DNA of 10,177 nt, from assembly GCA_016194625.1 (NCBI GenBank), contig JACQBB010000084.1:1-10177 (forward strand), written 5' to 3'. How positions within the stretch are numbered: the stretch's first letter is position 1; each line of letters starts with the position of its first letter. Positions 1-6,500 of this stretch are shown here, piece by piece. The translations under genes were made by a program, and so were the position numbers. The DNA is from Elusimicrobiota bacterium (GTDB lineage: Bacteria; Elusimicrobiota; Elusimicrobia; UBA1565; UBA9628). The notes beneath the pieces were generated by a model, which saw only the letters and a list, made by a program, of their open reading frames with translations, was not told where the DNA came from and searched no databases.

Positions 1-674
1 GACAGCTCCTTCTCGCTGAGCTCCTTGGAGAGCTTGTCGACCAGGCGGTTGCGCATCGCCAGGTCGTTGACCGTCTCGGTCAGGCGGCGCTTCGTCGCCT
101 CCAGCTCGTTCTTCGTCTTCTCGGCGGCGATGCGCGCGTCGTTGAGGGCCTGCTCGCGGGACTGCAGGCTCTGCTGGAGGGACTCGACGGCCTCGTGCTG
201 CTTGCGCGTGGACTCCTCGAGCTGGGCGATGCGCGGCAGGCGCAGCTCCAGCATGTCGGCGCGCTCGCGCGTCTGCGTCAGCTCGTCCTTGAGCGCGGCG
301 ATCTGGCGCTGGAGCGAGACGATCAGCGCCTTCTCCTCGCGGCGCGTCTCCAGCTCCTTCATGAGGTCGGCGACGTGGCTGAACAGCCGCGTGCTGGCCG
401 TGTCGATCATCGCGTCCACGTCGGACGCCGCGCCGGCGGCCGCTTCGGCGGCGACCGAGGCGCCGGTGACGGGCGCGGGCGGCGGCGCGCTCTCGCGCGC
501 GGCGACCGCGCGGGCGATGTCGGAGAACTCCCCCGCCCGGCGCCAGTTCTTCTCGGCGATCTCGCCCTGCGCGGGGCAGACGAGCGTCGTCATCGTGAAG
601 CCGGGCAGCGCCGCCAGCTCGGCGGCGGTGAAGCTGCCCGGCACCTCGCCGTTCATGTAGGCCCAATATCTCAT
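1..674 (-). CDS. GYF_2-like domain plus coiled-coil protein (C-terminus beyond the left edge)
   Basis: The frame is open from the ATG at 674 to base 1, giving 224 codons; the 3' end lies outside the window. Residues 1-53 (MRYWAYMNGEVPGSFTAAEL, then LPGF at 23-26, LVCP at 31-34 and W44) fit the GYF_2/DUF4339 pattern of a Trp/Tyr-rich first strand, a G-x-F turn, an EL helix and a later Trp. A low-complexity Ala/Pro linker follows (about 54-85). From about residue 90 to the edge there is a long heptad-rich coiled coil rich in Glu, Lys, Arg, Gln and Leu. No signal peptide or membrane segment is visible, so it is probably cytoplasmic. GYF-type domains usually bind peptides, and the coiled coil suggests a scaffold or oligomer; no enzymatic motif is seen. 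The start codon overlaps the stop of the upstream gene (ATGA), and a GGAG site lies 7 nt before it, so the two are probably translationally coupled. The coiled coil is clear; the GYF_2 call rests on pattern only. Confidence 0.8.
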   Translation of the reverse strand, partial: MRYWAYMNGEVPGSFTAAELAALPGFTMTTLVCPAQGEIAEKNWRRAGEFSDIARAVAARESAPPPAPVTGASVAAEAAAGAASDVDAMIDTASTRLFSHVADLMKELETRREEKALIVSLQRQIAALKDELTQTRERADMLELRLPRIAQLEESTRKQHEAVESLQQSLQSREQALNDARIAAEKTKNELEATKRRLTETVNDLAMRNRLVDKLSKELSEKEL

Positions 675-1339
675 CGCGTGTCTCCGGGCGCGTCTTCGGC
701 GCGGTGCAGCCGCGCCAGGAAATCCTTCAGCTCCTGACGGAGCGTCGCCACGTCCTGGTCGGTCAGCTCCTTGGACAGGACCAGCCGCTCCATGTGCGCC
801 GACGCCATGCGCCGCAGCTCGGCCGCGGCGCCGGCGCGCTCCGCGGACTCGGCGCGCAGCCGCTCGGCGCGCTCGGCCAGGTCCTCGACCTGGCGGCGGG
901 CCAGCGCGAGCGCCTTCTCGGCGTCCGCGCGGCGCTCGCGCTCCCGGCGCAGCTCGGCCTCGCGCGCGGCGTCGCGCGCGGTCAGGCGCGCGCTCTCGGA
1001 GCGCGCCGCGCCCAGCTCGCCGCCCAGGCGCTCCCGCTCGAGCGCGGCGTCGCGCAGGCGCGACTCGGTCTCGAGGAGGGCGCCCTCGTAGGCGTGGCCG
1101 GCCTCGCGCAGGCGGCGCTCGAACTCGTCGGCCAGGCGCGTCAGCCGTTCCAGCTTGGCGCGCAGGGCCTCGTTCTCCCGCGCGAGCTCGGCGACGCGCG
1201 GGTCCGGATCCGGGATCGGCGCGGGCGCCGCCGCGGCGGCGGGCCGCTGCGGCTCCGACGCGATGTCGCGCACCGGCGTCAGACGCGGATAGCCGCGCCA
1301 GCGCAGGTCGCCCAGCCAGTCGAGGTCGTCTTCGGCCAT
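671..1339 (-). CDS. coiled-coil protein of unknown function, 222 aa
   Basis: The protein starts MAEDDLDWLGDLRWRGYPRL, a short acidic and Trp-rich segment, then an Ala/Pro linker (about residues 33-48). Almost all the rest, from about 50 to 213, is one long charged coiled coil (ARENEALRAKLERL and similar Leu-heptads, many Arg/Glu/Ala). There is no signal peptide, transmembrane segment or catalytic motif, so a cytoplasmic structural, scaffold or tether role is the most that can be inferred. The Trp-containing N-terminal segment could be a docking peptide. The stop TGA overlaps the next start as ATGA, so the two coiled-coil proteins are probably made together in fixed proportion and may pair. 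No Shine-Dalgarno site precedes the ATG; a promoter-like pair places transcription start at or within a nucleotide or two of it, so a leaderless message is likely. Any Ala/Arg/Glu-rich coiled coil gives weak family matches to SMC- or myosin-like proteins, which should not be taken as homology. Confidence 0.8.
   Translation of the reverse strand: MAEDDLDWLGDLRWRGYPRLTPVRDIASEPQRPAAAAAPAPIPDPDPRVAELARENEALRAKLERLTRLADEFERRLREAGHAYEGALLETESRLRDAALERERLGGELGAARSESARLTARDAAREAELRRERERRADAEKALALARRQVEDLAERAERLRAESAERAGAAAELRRMASAHMERLVLSKELTDQDVATLRQELKDFLARLHRAEDAPGDTR
682..685 (-). promoter_or_regulatory. Shine-Dalgarno site (GGAG) of the GYF_2/coiled-coil gene
   Basis: Read on the minus strand, GGAG lies 7 nt before the ATG at 674, inside the last codons of the upstream gene. 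It supports this start and allows re-initiation after the overlapping stop codon. Confidence 0.5.
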
Positions 1340-1347
1340 TAAGAGGA

Positions 1348-1376
1348 AGGATACGCCGCGGATGTTAAGAATTCAA
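1348..1376 (-). promoter_or_regulatory. sigma70-like promoter of the coiled-coil operon
   Basis: On the minus strand TTGAAT (1376-1371) is followed by a 17-nt spacer and TATCCT (1353-1348). The ATG begins 8 nt after the -10 box, so the expected +1 is at or within a nucleotide or two of the start codon. The sequence between has no purine-rich ribosome site (it reads TCCTCTTA). Each hexamer matches the consensus at four of six positions. Confidence 0.5.
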
Positions 1377-1390
1377 GTCGGCCCCGCGCC

Positions 1391-1420
1391 TTGACGCTCC
1401 CCCGCCGTGTGCGCTACAGT
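1391..1420 (+). promoter_or_regulatory. sigma70-like promoter of the response-regulator pair
   Basis: TTGACG (1391-1396) and TACAGT (1415-1420) are separated by 18 nt. Six bases (CCTCCC) then lead to the GTG at 1427, which sits where +1 is expected. The -35 box matches at five of six positions and the -10 box at four of six. No Shine-Dalgarno site is present, so the message looks leaderless. The promoter is back to back with that of the coiled-coil operon. Confidence 0.5.
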
Positions 1421-1426
1421 CCTCCC

Positions 1427-1810
1427 GTGAAGATCCGGAAGGTGCTCGTCGTCGATGATGAGAAGGACTTCCGCGCCATCATCGGGCGCATCATCGAGCG
1501 CGCCGGCTACGACGTCGTCACCGCCGCCGACGGGGCCGAGGCGCTGGCGAGGTTCGCGGCTGAGAAGCCCGACATGGTGCTGCTCGACGGCCACCTGCCC
1601 GACATCGACGGCTTCGAGGTCTGCCGGCGCCTGCGCGCGAGCCCGGCCGGACGCGACGTCCCCATCGTGATGTGCACGGTCCGTTCGGCGATCTCGAACG
1701 TGAAGGACGGCCTGGGCGCCGGCGCCACCGGCTACCTCCTCAAGCCCTTCGACCCTCAGGAGCTCCTCGCGGCGGTGAAGGCCGCGTTGGACCCCGAGAG
1801 CGCCCGCTGA
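1427..1810 (+). CDS. single-domain response regulator (CheY-like receiver), 127 aa
   Basis: A complete receiver domain and nothing else. The acidic pocket is D10-D11 (VLVVDDE), the phospho-acceptor is D54 (MVLLDGHLPDIDG), the switch Thr is T84 (IVMCT) and the conserved Lys is K106 (YLLKPFD). All catalytic residues are present, so it should accept phosphate from a histidine kinase or phosphotransferase and act by protein contact. The GTG at 1427 was chosen over the in-frame TTG at 1391 because MKIRKVLVVDDE is the normal receiver start and the 36 upstream bases are occupied by promoter boxes (1391-1396 is the -35 box itself). Its TGA overlaps the ATG of the next regulator by 1 nt, so the two are co-translated. 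No kinase gene is seen nearby, which makes it an orphan within this window. The family is certain; pathway and partner are unknown. Confidence 0.93.
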   Translation: MKIRKVLVVDDEKDFRAIIGRIIERAGYDVVTAADGAEALARFAAEKPDMVLLDGHLPDIDGFEVCRRLRASPAGRDVPIVMCTVRSAISNVKDGLGAGATGYLLKPFDPQELLAAVKAALDPESAR

Positions 1811-2496
1811 TGCCGAGGCGCATCGCGGTCCTCGACGACGACGGCGAGATGCTCGACTTCTTGGGCCTGGTCCTCACCAAGGCCGGCTTCAAGGTGGACG
1901 CGTACCCGACGCCCGGAAGGTTCTTCGACGGCATCCTGCGCCGCCGTCCCAGCCTGTGCCTGATCGACGTCCAGCTTCCCGGCATGGACGGCCGCGACAT
2001 CGTGCGCGTCCTGCGCTCCAACGACGCCACGCGCGCGGTCCCCGCGGTCCTGATGTCGGCGGTGGCGACCGCGCCGCGCGACGTGGTCCTGGGCGCCGAC
2101 CAGGGCGCCGACGAGTACTTCGCCAAGCCCTTCGACCTGGACCTGCTCGTCGCGCGCATCGAGAACCTGCTCTCGCGCCGCCGGCAGGCCGCCCCCCCTC
2201 CGCCCGAGCCCGTCCGTTGGAAGGACGTGGCGGTGTACCCCGACGAGCACCGGGCCGAGCTCAGGGGCAAGGCGGTCGCGCTGACCCGGTTGGAGTTCCA
2301 GCTCCTGCTCGCCTTCCTGCGCCAGCCCGACCGCGTGCTGCCGCGCAGCTGGCTGCTGCAGTCCGTCTGGGAGTCCTCGCCGGCGATCTCCACGCGCACC
2401 GTCGACAAGCACGTCGAGACCTTGCGCAGGAAGTTCCCCCCGCTGGCCCCGCGCATCGAGACCGTGGTCGGCGTCGGCTACCTCTTCCGCCCCTGA
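1810..2496 (+). CDS. OmpR/PhoB-family response regulator with winged-helix DNA-binding domain, 228 aa
   Basis: The N-terminal receiver spans about 1-120: acidic pocket D9-D11 (VLDDD), phospho-acceptor D53 (CLIDVQLPGMDG), switch Ser S83 (VLMSA) and Lys K106 (FAKPFD). A Pro-rich linker (about 126-132) leads to a Trans_reg_C winged helix, recognisable by LTRLEFQLL, SWLLQSVW, RTVDKHVETLRRKF and the closing wing ETVVGVGYLFRP. Length and order are typical of the family, so it should be a phosphorylation-controlled transcription factor. Start choice: the ATG at 1810 overlaps the preceding stop and gives the usual receiver start; a longer in-frame extension from 1672 runs inside the upstream gene and is rejected. 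Only a weak GAGAG lies 9 nt upstream, so translation probably depends on coupling with the receiver gene. It ends 6 nt from the end of a convergent gene. Its targets are unknown; the inverted repeats at 3461-3470 and 3538-3548 could be tested, but nothing in the sequence links them. Confidence 0.93.
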   Translation: MPRRIAVLDDDGEMLDFLGLVLTKAGFKVDAYPTPGRFFDGILRRRPSLCLIDVQLPGMDGRDIVRVLRSNDATRAVPAVLMSAVATAPRDVVLGADQGADEYFAKPFDLDLLVARIENLLSRRRQAAPPPPEPVRWKDVAVYPDEHRAELRGKAVALTRLEFQLLLAFLRQPDRVLPRSWLLQSVWESSPAISTRTVDKHVETLRRKFPPLAPRIETVVGVGYLFRP

Positions 2497-2502
2497 GGCG
2501 GC

Positions 2503-2988
2503 TCAGAGGTCCAGGTCGAGGATGTCCCCGCCGAGCGCCCCGCCGTCGATCCGAGGCTCTTCAGGGGCGGCGGGAGCGGAGGTCTTCGGACGCTCGGCCT
2601 TCGCTGGCCCGGGCGCGGGCGCGGGCGCGCCCGTGAGCTCGCTGACGAAGGCGCGCAGGCGCTCCATGTCGATCGGCTTGGAGAGGTAGCGCGACGAGAC
2701 GTCGCCGCGGGCGAACGGCGGGAGCTGCGCCTGCTCGACGCCGGTGACGAAGATGATGGGGATCCTCGCCGTGTTCGTGTTCCCGCGCAGGCGCTCGTGG
2801 ACCTTCCCGCCGTCTCCGGCGGGCATCTGGAAGTCGAGCGTGATGAGGTCGGGGCGCTCGCGCAGGGCCATGTTCATCCCGGTATACGCGTCGGTCGCCG
2901 CGAGGACCGTGTGGCCGTCCTCGGCCAGGCATCCGAGGATGATCTGGACCATGGCGGCGTCGTCGTCGATGATGAGGATCTTCGCCAT
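2503..2988 (-). CDS. response regulator receiver protein with disordered C-terminal tail, 161 aa
   Basis: Receiver domain at residues 1-120: acidic pocket D8-D10 (ILIIDDD), phospho-acceptor D52 (LITLDFQMPAGDG), switch Thr T82 (IIFVT) and Lys K104 (YLSKPID). No output domain follows. Residues 121-151 form an Ala/Pro-rich, probably disordered linker, and the protein ends with an acidic-hydrophobic DILDLDL, which could be a docking peptide (inference). Start and ribosome site are unambiguous: AGGAGG lies 8 nt before the ATG and overlaps the stop of the upstream exported helical protein, leaving 12 nt between the two genes. The shared operon suggests a joint role, possibly in envelope sensing, but no kinase is seen. 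Its 3' end converges on the OmpR-type regulator. Confidence 0.92.
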   Translation of the reverse strand: MAKILIIDDDAAMVQIILGCLAEDGHTVLAATDAYTGMNMALRERPDLITLDFQMPAGDGGKVHERLRGNTNTARIPIIFVTGVEQAQLPPFARGDVSSRYLSKPIDMERLRAFVSELTGAPAPAPGPAKAERPKTSAPAAPEEPRIDGGALGGDILDLDL

Positions 2989-2996
2989 GTCTCGTT

Positions 2997-3002
2997 CCTC
3001 CT
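2997..3002 (-). promoter_or_regulatory. Shine-Dalgarno site AGGAGG of the receiver/tail gene
   Basis: Perfect AGGAGG on the minus strand, 8 nt before the ATG at 2988 and overlapping the TAG stop (3001-3003) of the preceding gene. It shows that this genome does use canonical ribosome sites, in contrast with the genes starting at 1339, 1427 and 3581. Confidence 0.8.
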
Positions 3003-3411
3003 ACGGCTTCGCGGCCTTGCGCTCCGGCGGGTTCTCGCGCGGGGTCCCCGCGCCCGGGCGCCTCGCGGAATGCGCGGCTCGCATCTGATCGTGCACTTCC
3101 TGCCGCTTGGCCCGGAAGTCCTCGTGGATCTTCCGCAGCGCGGCCTGCTTCTGCTCGGGCGTCTTCGTCGCGTCGGCCTTCACCGCCTCCATGGCGGCCT
3201 TGTGCTGCGCGTGCAGGTCTTTGAGCCGCCCTTTCAGGGCGTCTTCATCCGCCGCGCCCGCGGCCGCCGCGGGCGCCGCCTTCGTCGTCGCCGCGTCCGG
3301 GTTCACGGCGGCGTTCGGCCCGTCTTTCGCGGGCGTCGCGGCCGGGTCCTTGCCCTGCGCGGCGCAGAGACCGGCGCACATGAGCAGCGCGGCGGCCAGC
3401 ATCGTCCTCAT
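3001..3411 (-). CDS. small exported helical protein, weakly Spy/CpxP-like, 136 aa
   Basis: The start is the ATG at 3411, preceded at 6 nt by a perfect AGGAGG. A longer in-frame extension to 3459 would add an Arg-rich stretch that spoils the signal peptide. Residues 1-19 (MRTMLAAALLMCAGLCAAQ) form a type I signal peptide with likely cleavage near residues 18-20; neither Cys fits a lipobox. Residues 21-54 are an Ala/Pro/Thr/Asp-rich linker. Residues 55-115 are a charged amphipathic helical region containing KTPEQKQAALRKI (83-95), which resembles the LTxxQ motif of Spy/CpxP periplasmic proteins, and several His (67, 70, 96, 107, 114). The C-terminal 20 residues are basic and Pro-rich. A periplasmic chaperone-like or metal-binding role is possible but weakly supported. 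The receiver gene follows after 12 nt, as in envelope-stress operons. Confidence 0.75.
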   Translation of the reverse strand: MRTMLAAALLMCAGLCAAQGKDPAATPAKDGPNAAVNPDAATTKAAPAAAAGAADEDALKGRLKDLHAQHKAAMEAVKADATKTPEQKQAALRKIHEDFRAKRQEVHDQMRAAHSARRPGAGTPRENPPERKAAKP

Positions 3412-3417
3412 ATCCCG

Positions 3418-3423
3418 CCTCCT
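3418..3423 (-). promoter_or_regulatory. Shine-Dalgarno site AGGAGG of the exported helical protein gene
   Basis: Perfect AGGAGG on the minus strand with a 6-nt spacer to the ATG at 3411. It decides that start over the in-frame upstream extension. Confidence 0.8.
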
Positions 3424-3460
3424 AGGGCCGCGATCGGAACGCGCGGCCGAGCCTGGCACC

Positions 3461-3470
3461 TTGTATACAA
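3461..3470. promoter_or_regulatory. perfect 10-bp palindrome TTGTATACAA, candidate operator or -10 element
   Basis: TTGTATACAA is its own reverse complement and is an AT-rich island in very GC-rich surroundings. It lies 50 nt upstream of the minus-strand ATG at 3411. Read on the minus strand it contains TATACA, a usable -10 box that would give a leader of about 45 nt, though no good -35 box is seen. It shares the TTGTA/ACAA half-sites with the inverted repeat at 3538-3548. Regulator unknown. Confidence 0.4.
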
Positions 3471-3537
3471 TATCTGCCCCGGGCGCCGGGAGGAGGCGTC
3501 CCCGACGACGGCCGCCGACGCGACGAGTCTTCGAACC

Positions 3538-3548
3538 GTTGTAACAAC
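3538..3548. promoter_or_regulatory. inverted repeat GTTGT-A-ACAAC, candidate operator in front of the giant gene
   Basis: Five-base arms GTTGT and ACAAC flank a single A. The repeat ends 18 nt upstream of the TATCCT box (3567-3572), so it overlaps the place where a -35 box would be; no good -35 hexamer exists there. The position suits an activator that contacts polymerase, or a repressor. It resembles the palindrome at 3461-3470, with one base less between the half-sites. Confidence 0.35.
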
Positions 3549-3566
3549 TATTTCGCGCCGACTCGC

Positions 3567-3572
3567 TATCCT
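3567..3572 (+). promoter_or_regulatory. -10 box (TATCCT) proposed for the giant beta-helix gene
   Basis: TATCCT is followed by 8 nt and then the ATG at 3581, the same hexamer and the same distance as in front of the coiled-coil gene at 1339. This again points to a leaderless transcript. No -35 hexamer is recognisable at 16-18 nt spacing. A second -10-like box, TATAAG (3592-3597), lies 8 nt before the out-of-frame ATG at 3606. Confidence 0.4.
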
Positions 3573-3580
3573 ACCGGTCG

Positions 3581-6500
3581 ATGCGGCGCACTATAAGAGG
3601 AACATATGATTCTCGCGCGTTCCTTTTCGCCGCCCTCCTGTCGTTCCTGACGGCGGCTTCCGCGGCCGCGCAGACCTGCGGGACCAGCTACTTCGTCAAG
3701 AAGGGCGGCGGCGGCTCCTACTACAACACGATTTCGCTCGCGGTCGCCGCCGTCCCCGCGAACTACGCCGGCAACTACTGCGTCATCGTCGACAGCCAGG
3801 TCTACGCCGAGCAGGTCACCGTCAACGTCCAGCCCGGCGACCTGGCCTCCCGCCTGTACATCATGGCCGATCCGGGCATGGCCGCGAGCACGGCCGCGGT
3901 CGTGGATCCGCCGACCGGCACGGCGGCCTTCGACATCAAGTGCGACAGCGTCACCCTCGACCGCATCGACATCCGGCCGACCAGCACGGTCAGCTACGGC
4001 GTGCTCGTCGAGGGCGGCAACGGCTCCGGCTACAACGTGGACCTGTCGAGCGTGAACGTCTACGACGCCGGCGGCAAGATCTCGGCGTTCGGCGTCTATC
4101 TCTCCTTCGGCGGCCACGGCAGCGTCCGCTACTCGACGGTCACCGTGGGCGCGGCCGACGCTTACGCCGTCCGCGTCGAGAGCCCGTACAACACCGTCGA
4201 CCGCAGCACGATGGCCAGCCTGGGCTCGAGCTGCAGCGTCAACTATTGCATCGGCCTCTCCCTGTACGGAGCATCATCGAACACCGTCACGAACTCCTAC
4301 GCGTACAGCGCGCACAGCTACGCCGCCTACATCAACCTCTCCCGCTGGAACTCCTTCGGCGCGAGCACGTTCGCCGCGCAGGGCGGCTCGCCCGCGGCGT
4401 ACCTGACCGCCTCGTCGTCGAACACCCTCGACCGCGTCTGGATGCTCGGCTCGGCGGGCGACGCGCTCGACGTGGACCTCGGCTCGGCGTACAACACCGT
4501 CTCCAACAGCACCGTCGCCACCGCGGCCGTGGCCAGCGCCGTCTACATCCAAGGCGCGTCGTCGAACACCCTGACGAACCTCGCGGTCAGCGCCCCCGCC
4601 GGGCGCGGCCTCTTCCTGGACGCCGGGGCGAACGCGAACGTCGTCGGCAACTCGTCGGTGACCGCGGCCAACGGCGTCTACCAGGCGCTGTACATGACCG
4701 CCGCGGCGTCCAACACGCTGACCGGGGACTATCTGTACAACTCGGGCGGCGACGCGGCCCTGCTGGACCCCGCGTCGAACGGCAACGCGATCCGCGTCAG
4801 CACGTTCGTCGCGGGCGGCGCGTCCACGGCCCTGTGGCTGAACGGCGCGTCCTCGAACTCCGTGACCGGATCGTATTTCTCCGCTCCCTCGGGCGTCGCC
4901 GTGCACCTGAAGACGCTGGCCAACAACAACACGCTCTCGGGCAGCACGGTCACGATCGCGAACGCGTCCTACAGCGCGATCTATTTCGAGTCCAGCTCGT
5001 CGAACACCTTCACGGGCGGCCTCGCTTCGGGCGGGTCGGGCATCGCCGCCTACTTCCTCCCCGACGCGACCAAGAACACGATCGCCCTGAGCACGATCAC
5101 CAGCGCCAGCGGCATCGCCGCCCTCGCGGTCTACGGCGATTCGAACACCGTCTCGTCGTCGTACATCGCCGATCCCGCGGCGTCCGTCGACGGCGTCTAC
5201 CTCGACGCCGCGGCCGGCGGCAACCTGATCACCGCGAGCACCGTGGCCGCGTCGGGCCTGGGCGCCGTCGCGGTGGCCGTCTTCGGCGCGTCGAACGTCG
5301 TCGACGGCAGCCTGATCAGCCACCTCGGCGGCGCGTCGGCGGCCGGCACGGCCGTCTACGTGGCCCCGGGCGCGAACGGCAACGTCATCCAGTCCAGCAC
5401 GCTGACCTCCGTCTACGGGCCGGGTCTGGACCTCGAGGGCAGCACCAACGTCGTCACCGGCAGCGTCATGGCCTCGTCGAACGACCGCGGCGCGGTGCTG
5501 GCCGGCGGCGGCGCCTACAACCGCATCCAGGCCAGTTCGATGACGACCGCGTCCGCGGTCGGGGCGGGATTCGGCCTGGTCGTCTACAGCACGTGGAACG
5601 CGTTCGTCTCGGACTACTTCGCCGACCCCAGCGGCGACGCCGTGTACGTCGGCGCGGGGGCCGCCGGGAACCTCTTCACGCAGAGCACGATGACGGCGCG
5701 CGGCGCGACGGCCGCCGCTCTGGACGTCTACGGCTCGACCAACGTCGTGACCCTGTCCGTGATGACCAATCCCGAGGGCGTCGGCGCCTGGCTGCGCGCC
5801 GCCGCCTCCTCGAACACGGTCTCCCTGAGCTCGATCACGAGCGGCGGCTCGGCGGCGCTGCAGGTGGACGGCTCGTCCAACACCATCGCCTACTCCGTCG
5901 TGGCGACGACGGCGGTCTCCGGCGGGATCGCGGTCAACCTGTCGGCGACGGCGTCGTACAACCTCGTCACGCACAGCACGATGACCGCGCTCCCGGGCGA
6001 CCCGGCCGGCTATCACGGCGCCCTCCACTTCAACGGGGCGACCTACAACCGCGCCACCTACGACGTGCTGACGTCCGGGAGCGACTCCTCGTCGAACGTC
6101 GTCAGCGGAAGCACGGTCGAGTCCGTCAGCGGCGGCCCCGTGATCGAGTCCGACGGCGCCTCGAACCTGATCCTCCAGTCGATCGTCACGGGCTACGGCA
6201 GCGGCTTCGGCGTCTCGTTCTTCAACGCGAGCGGCAACGCGATCCTGCGCTCCACCGTCAACGCGCAGGGACGCGCCCTCGACGTCACGGGGTCCGGCAA
6301 CACCGCCGTCCAGAGCTATTTCAGCTCGCAGGGCGCCGACTCGGTGCGCTTCGCCGCCGCCGGCAACTCGATCTACGGCAGCACCAGCATCGCCTTCGCG
6401 ACGAGCATGGGCGGCCTCTGGATCGACAACGCCTCGAACAACGTCGCGACCGGCTGCGTGCTCTCGAACCCCACCGGCAACGGCGGCGCGGGACTGTACG

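Noticed and set aside
25..1342. Plus-strand open frames opposite the two coiled-coil genes (25-660, 195-737, 704-1342)
   Set aside because: Ser/Arg- or Arg/Leu-rich compositions typical of shadow frames in GC-rich DNA. The minus-strand frames have proper starts, stop/start coupling and recognisable coiled coils.
1391..1426. TTG at 1391 as the start of the first response regulator
   Set aside because: It would coincide with the -35 hexamer TTGACG and add 12 residues not found in receivers. GTG at 1427 gives the usual receiver N-terminus.
2493..2506. Hairpin CTGAG-GCGG-CTCAG between the convergent genes as a bidirectional terminator
   Set aside because: The stem is only 5 bp and there is no T-run on either side. 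The symmetry is partly given by the two stop codons (TGA and TCA). Too weak to call.
3001..3411. Lipoprotein signal in the small exported protein
   Set aside because: The residues before C12 (LLM) and C16 (AGL) do not fit a lipobox, so a type I signal peptide is the better call.
3454..3470. Sigma54 promoter (TGGCAC followed by TTGTATACA)
   Set aside because: The GG at 3455-3456 is right for a -24 element, but the position of the -12 GC holds AC, so the required TTGC is missing.
3490..3495. AGGAGG on the plus strand as a ribosome site for a small gene
   Set aside because: No ATG, GTG or TTG start occurs within reach, and the following frame has no plausible coding sequence.
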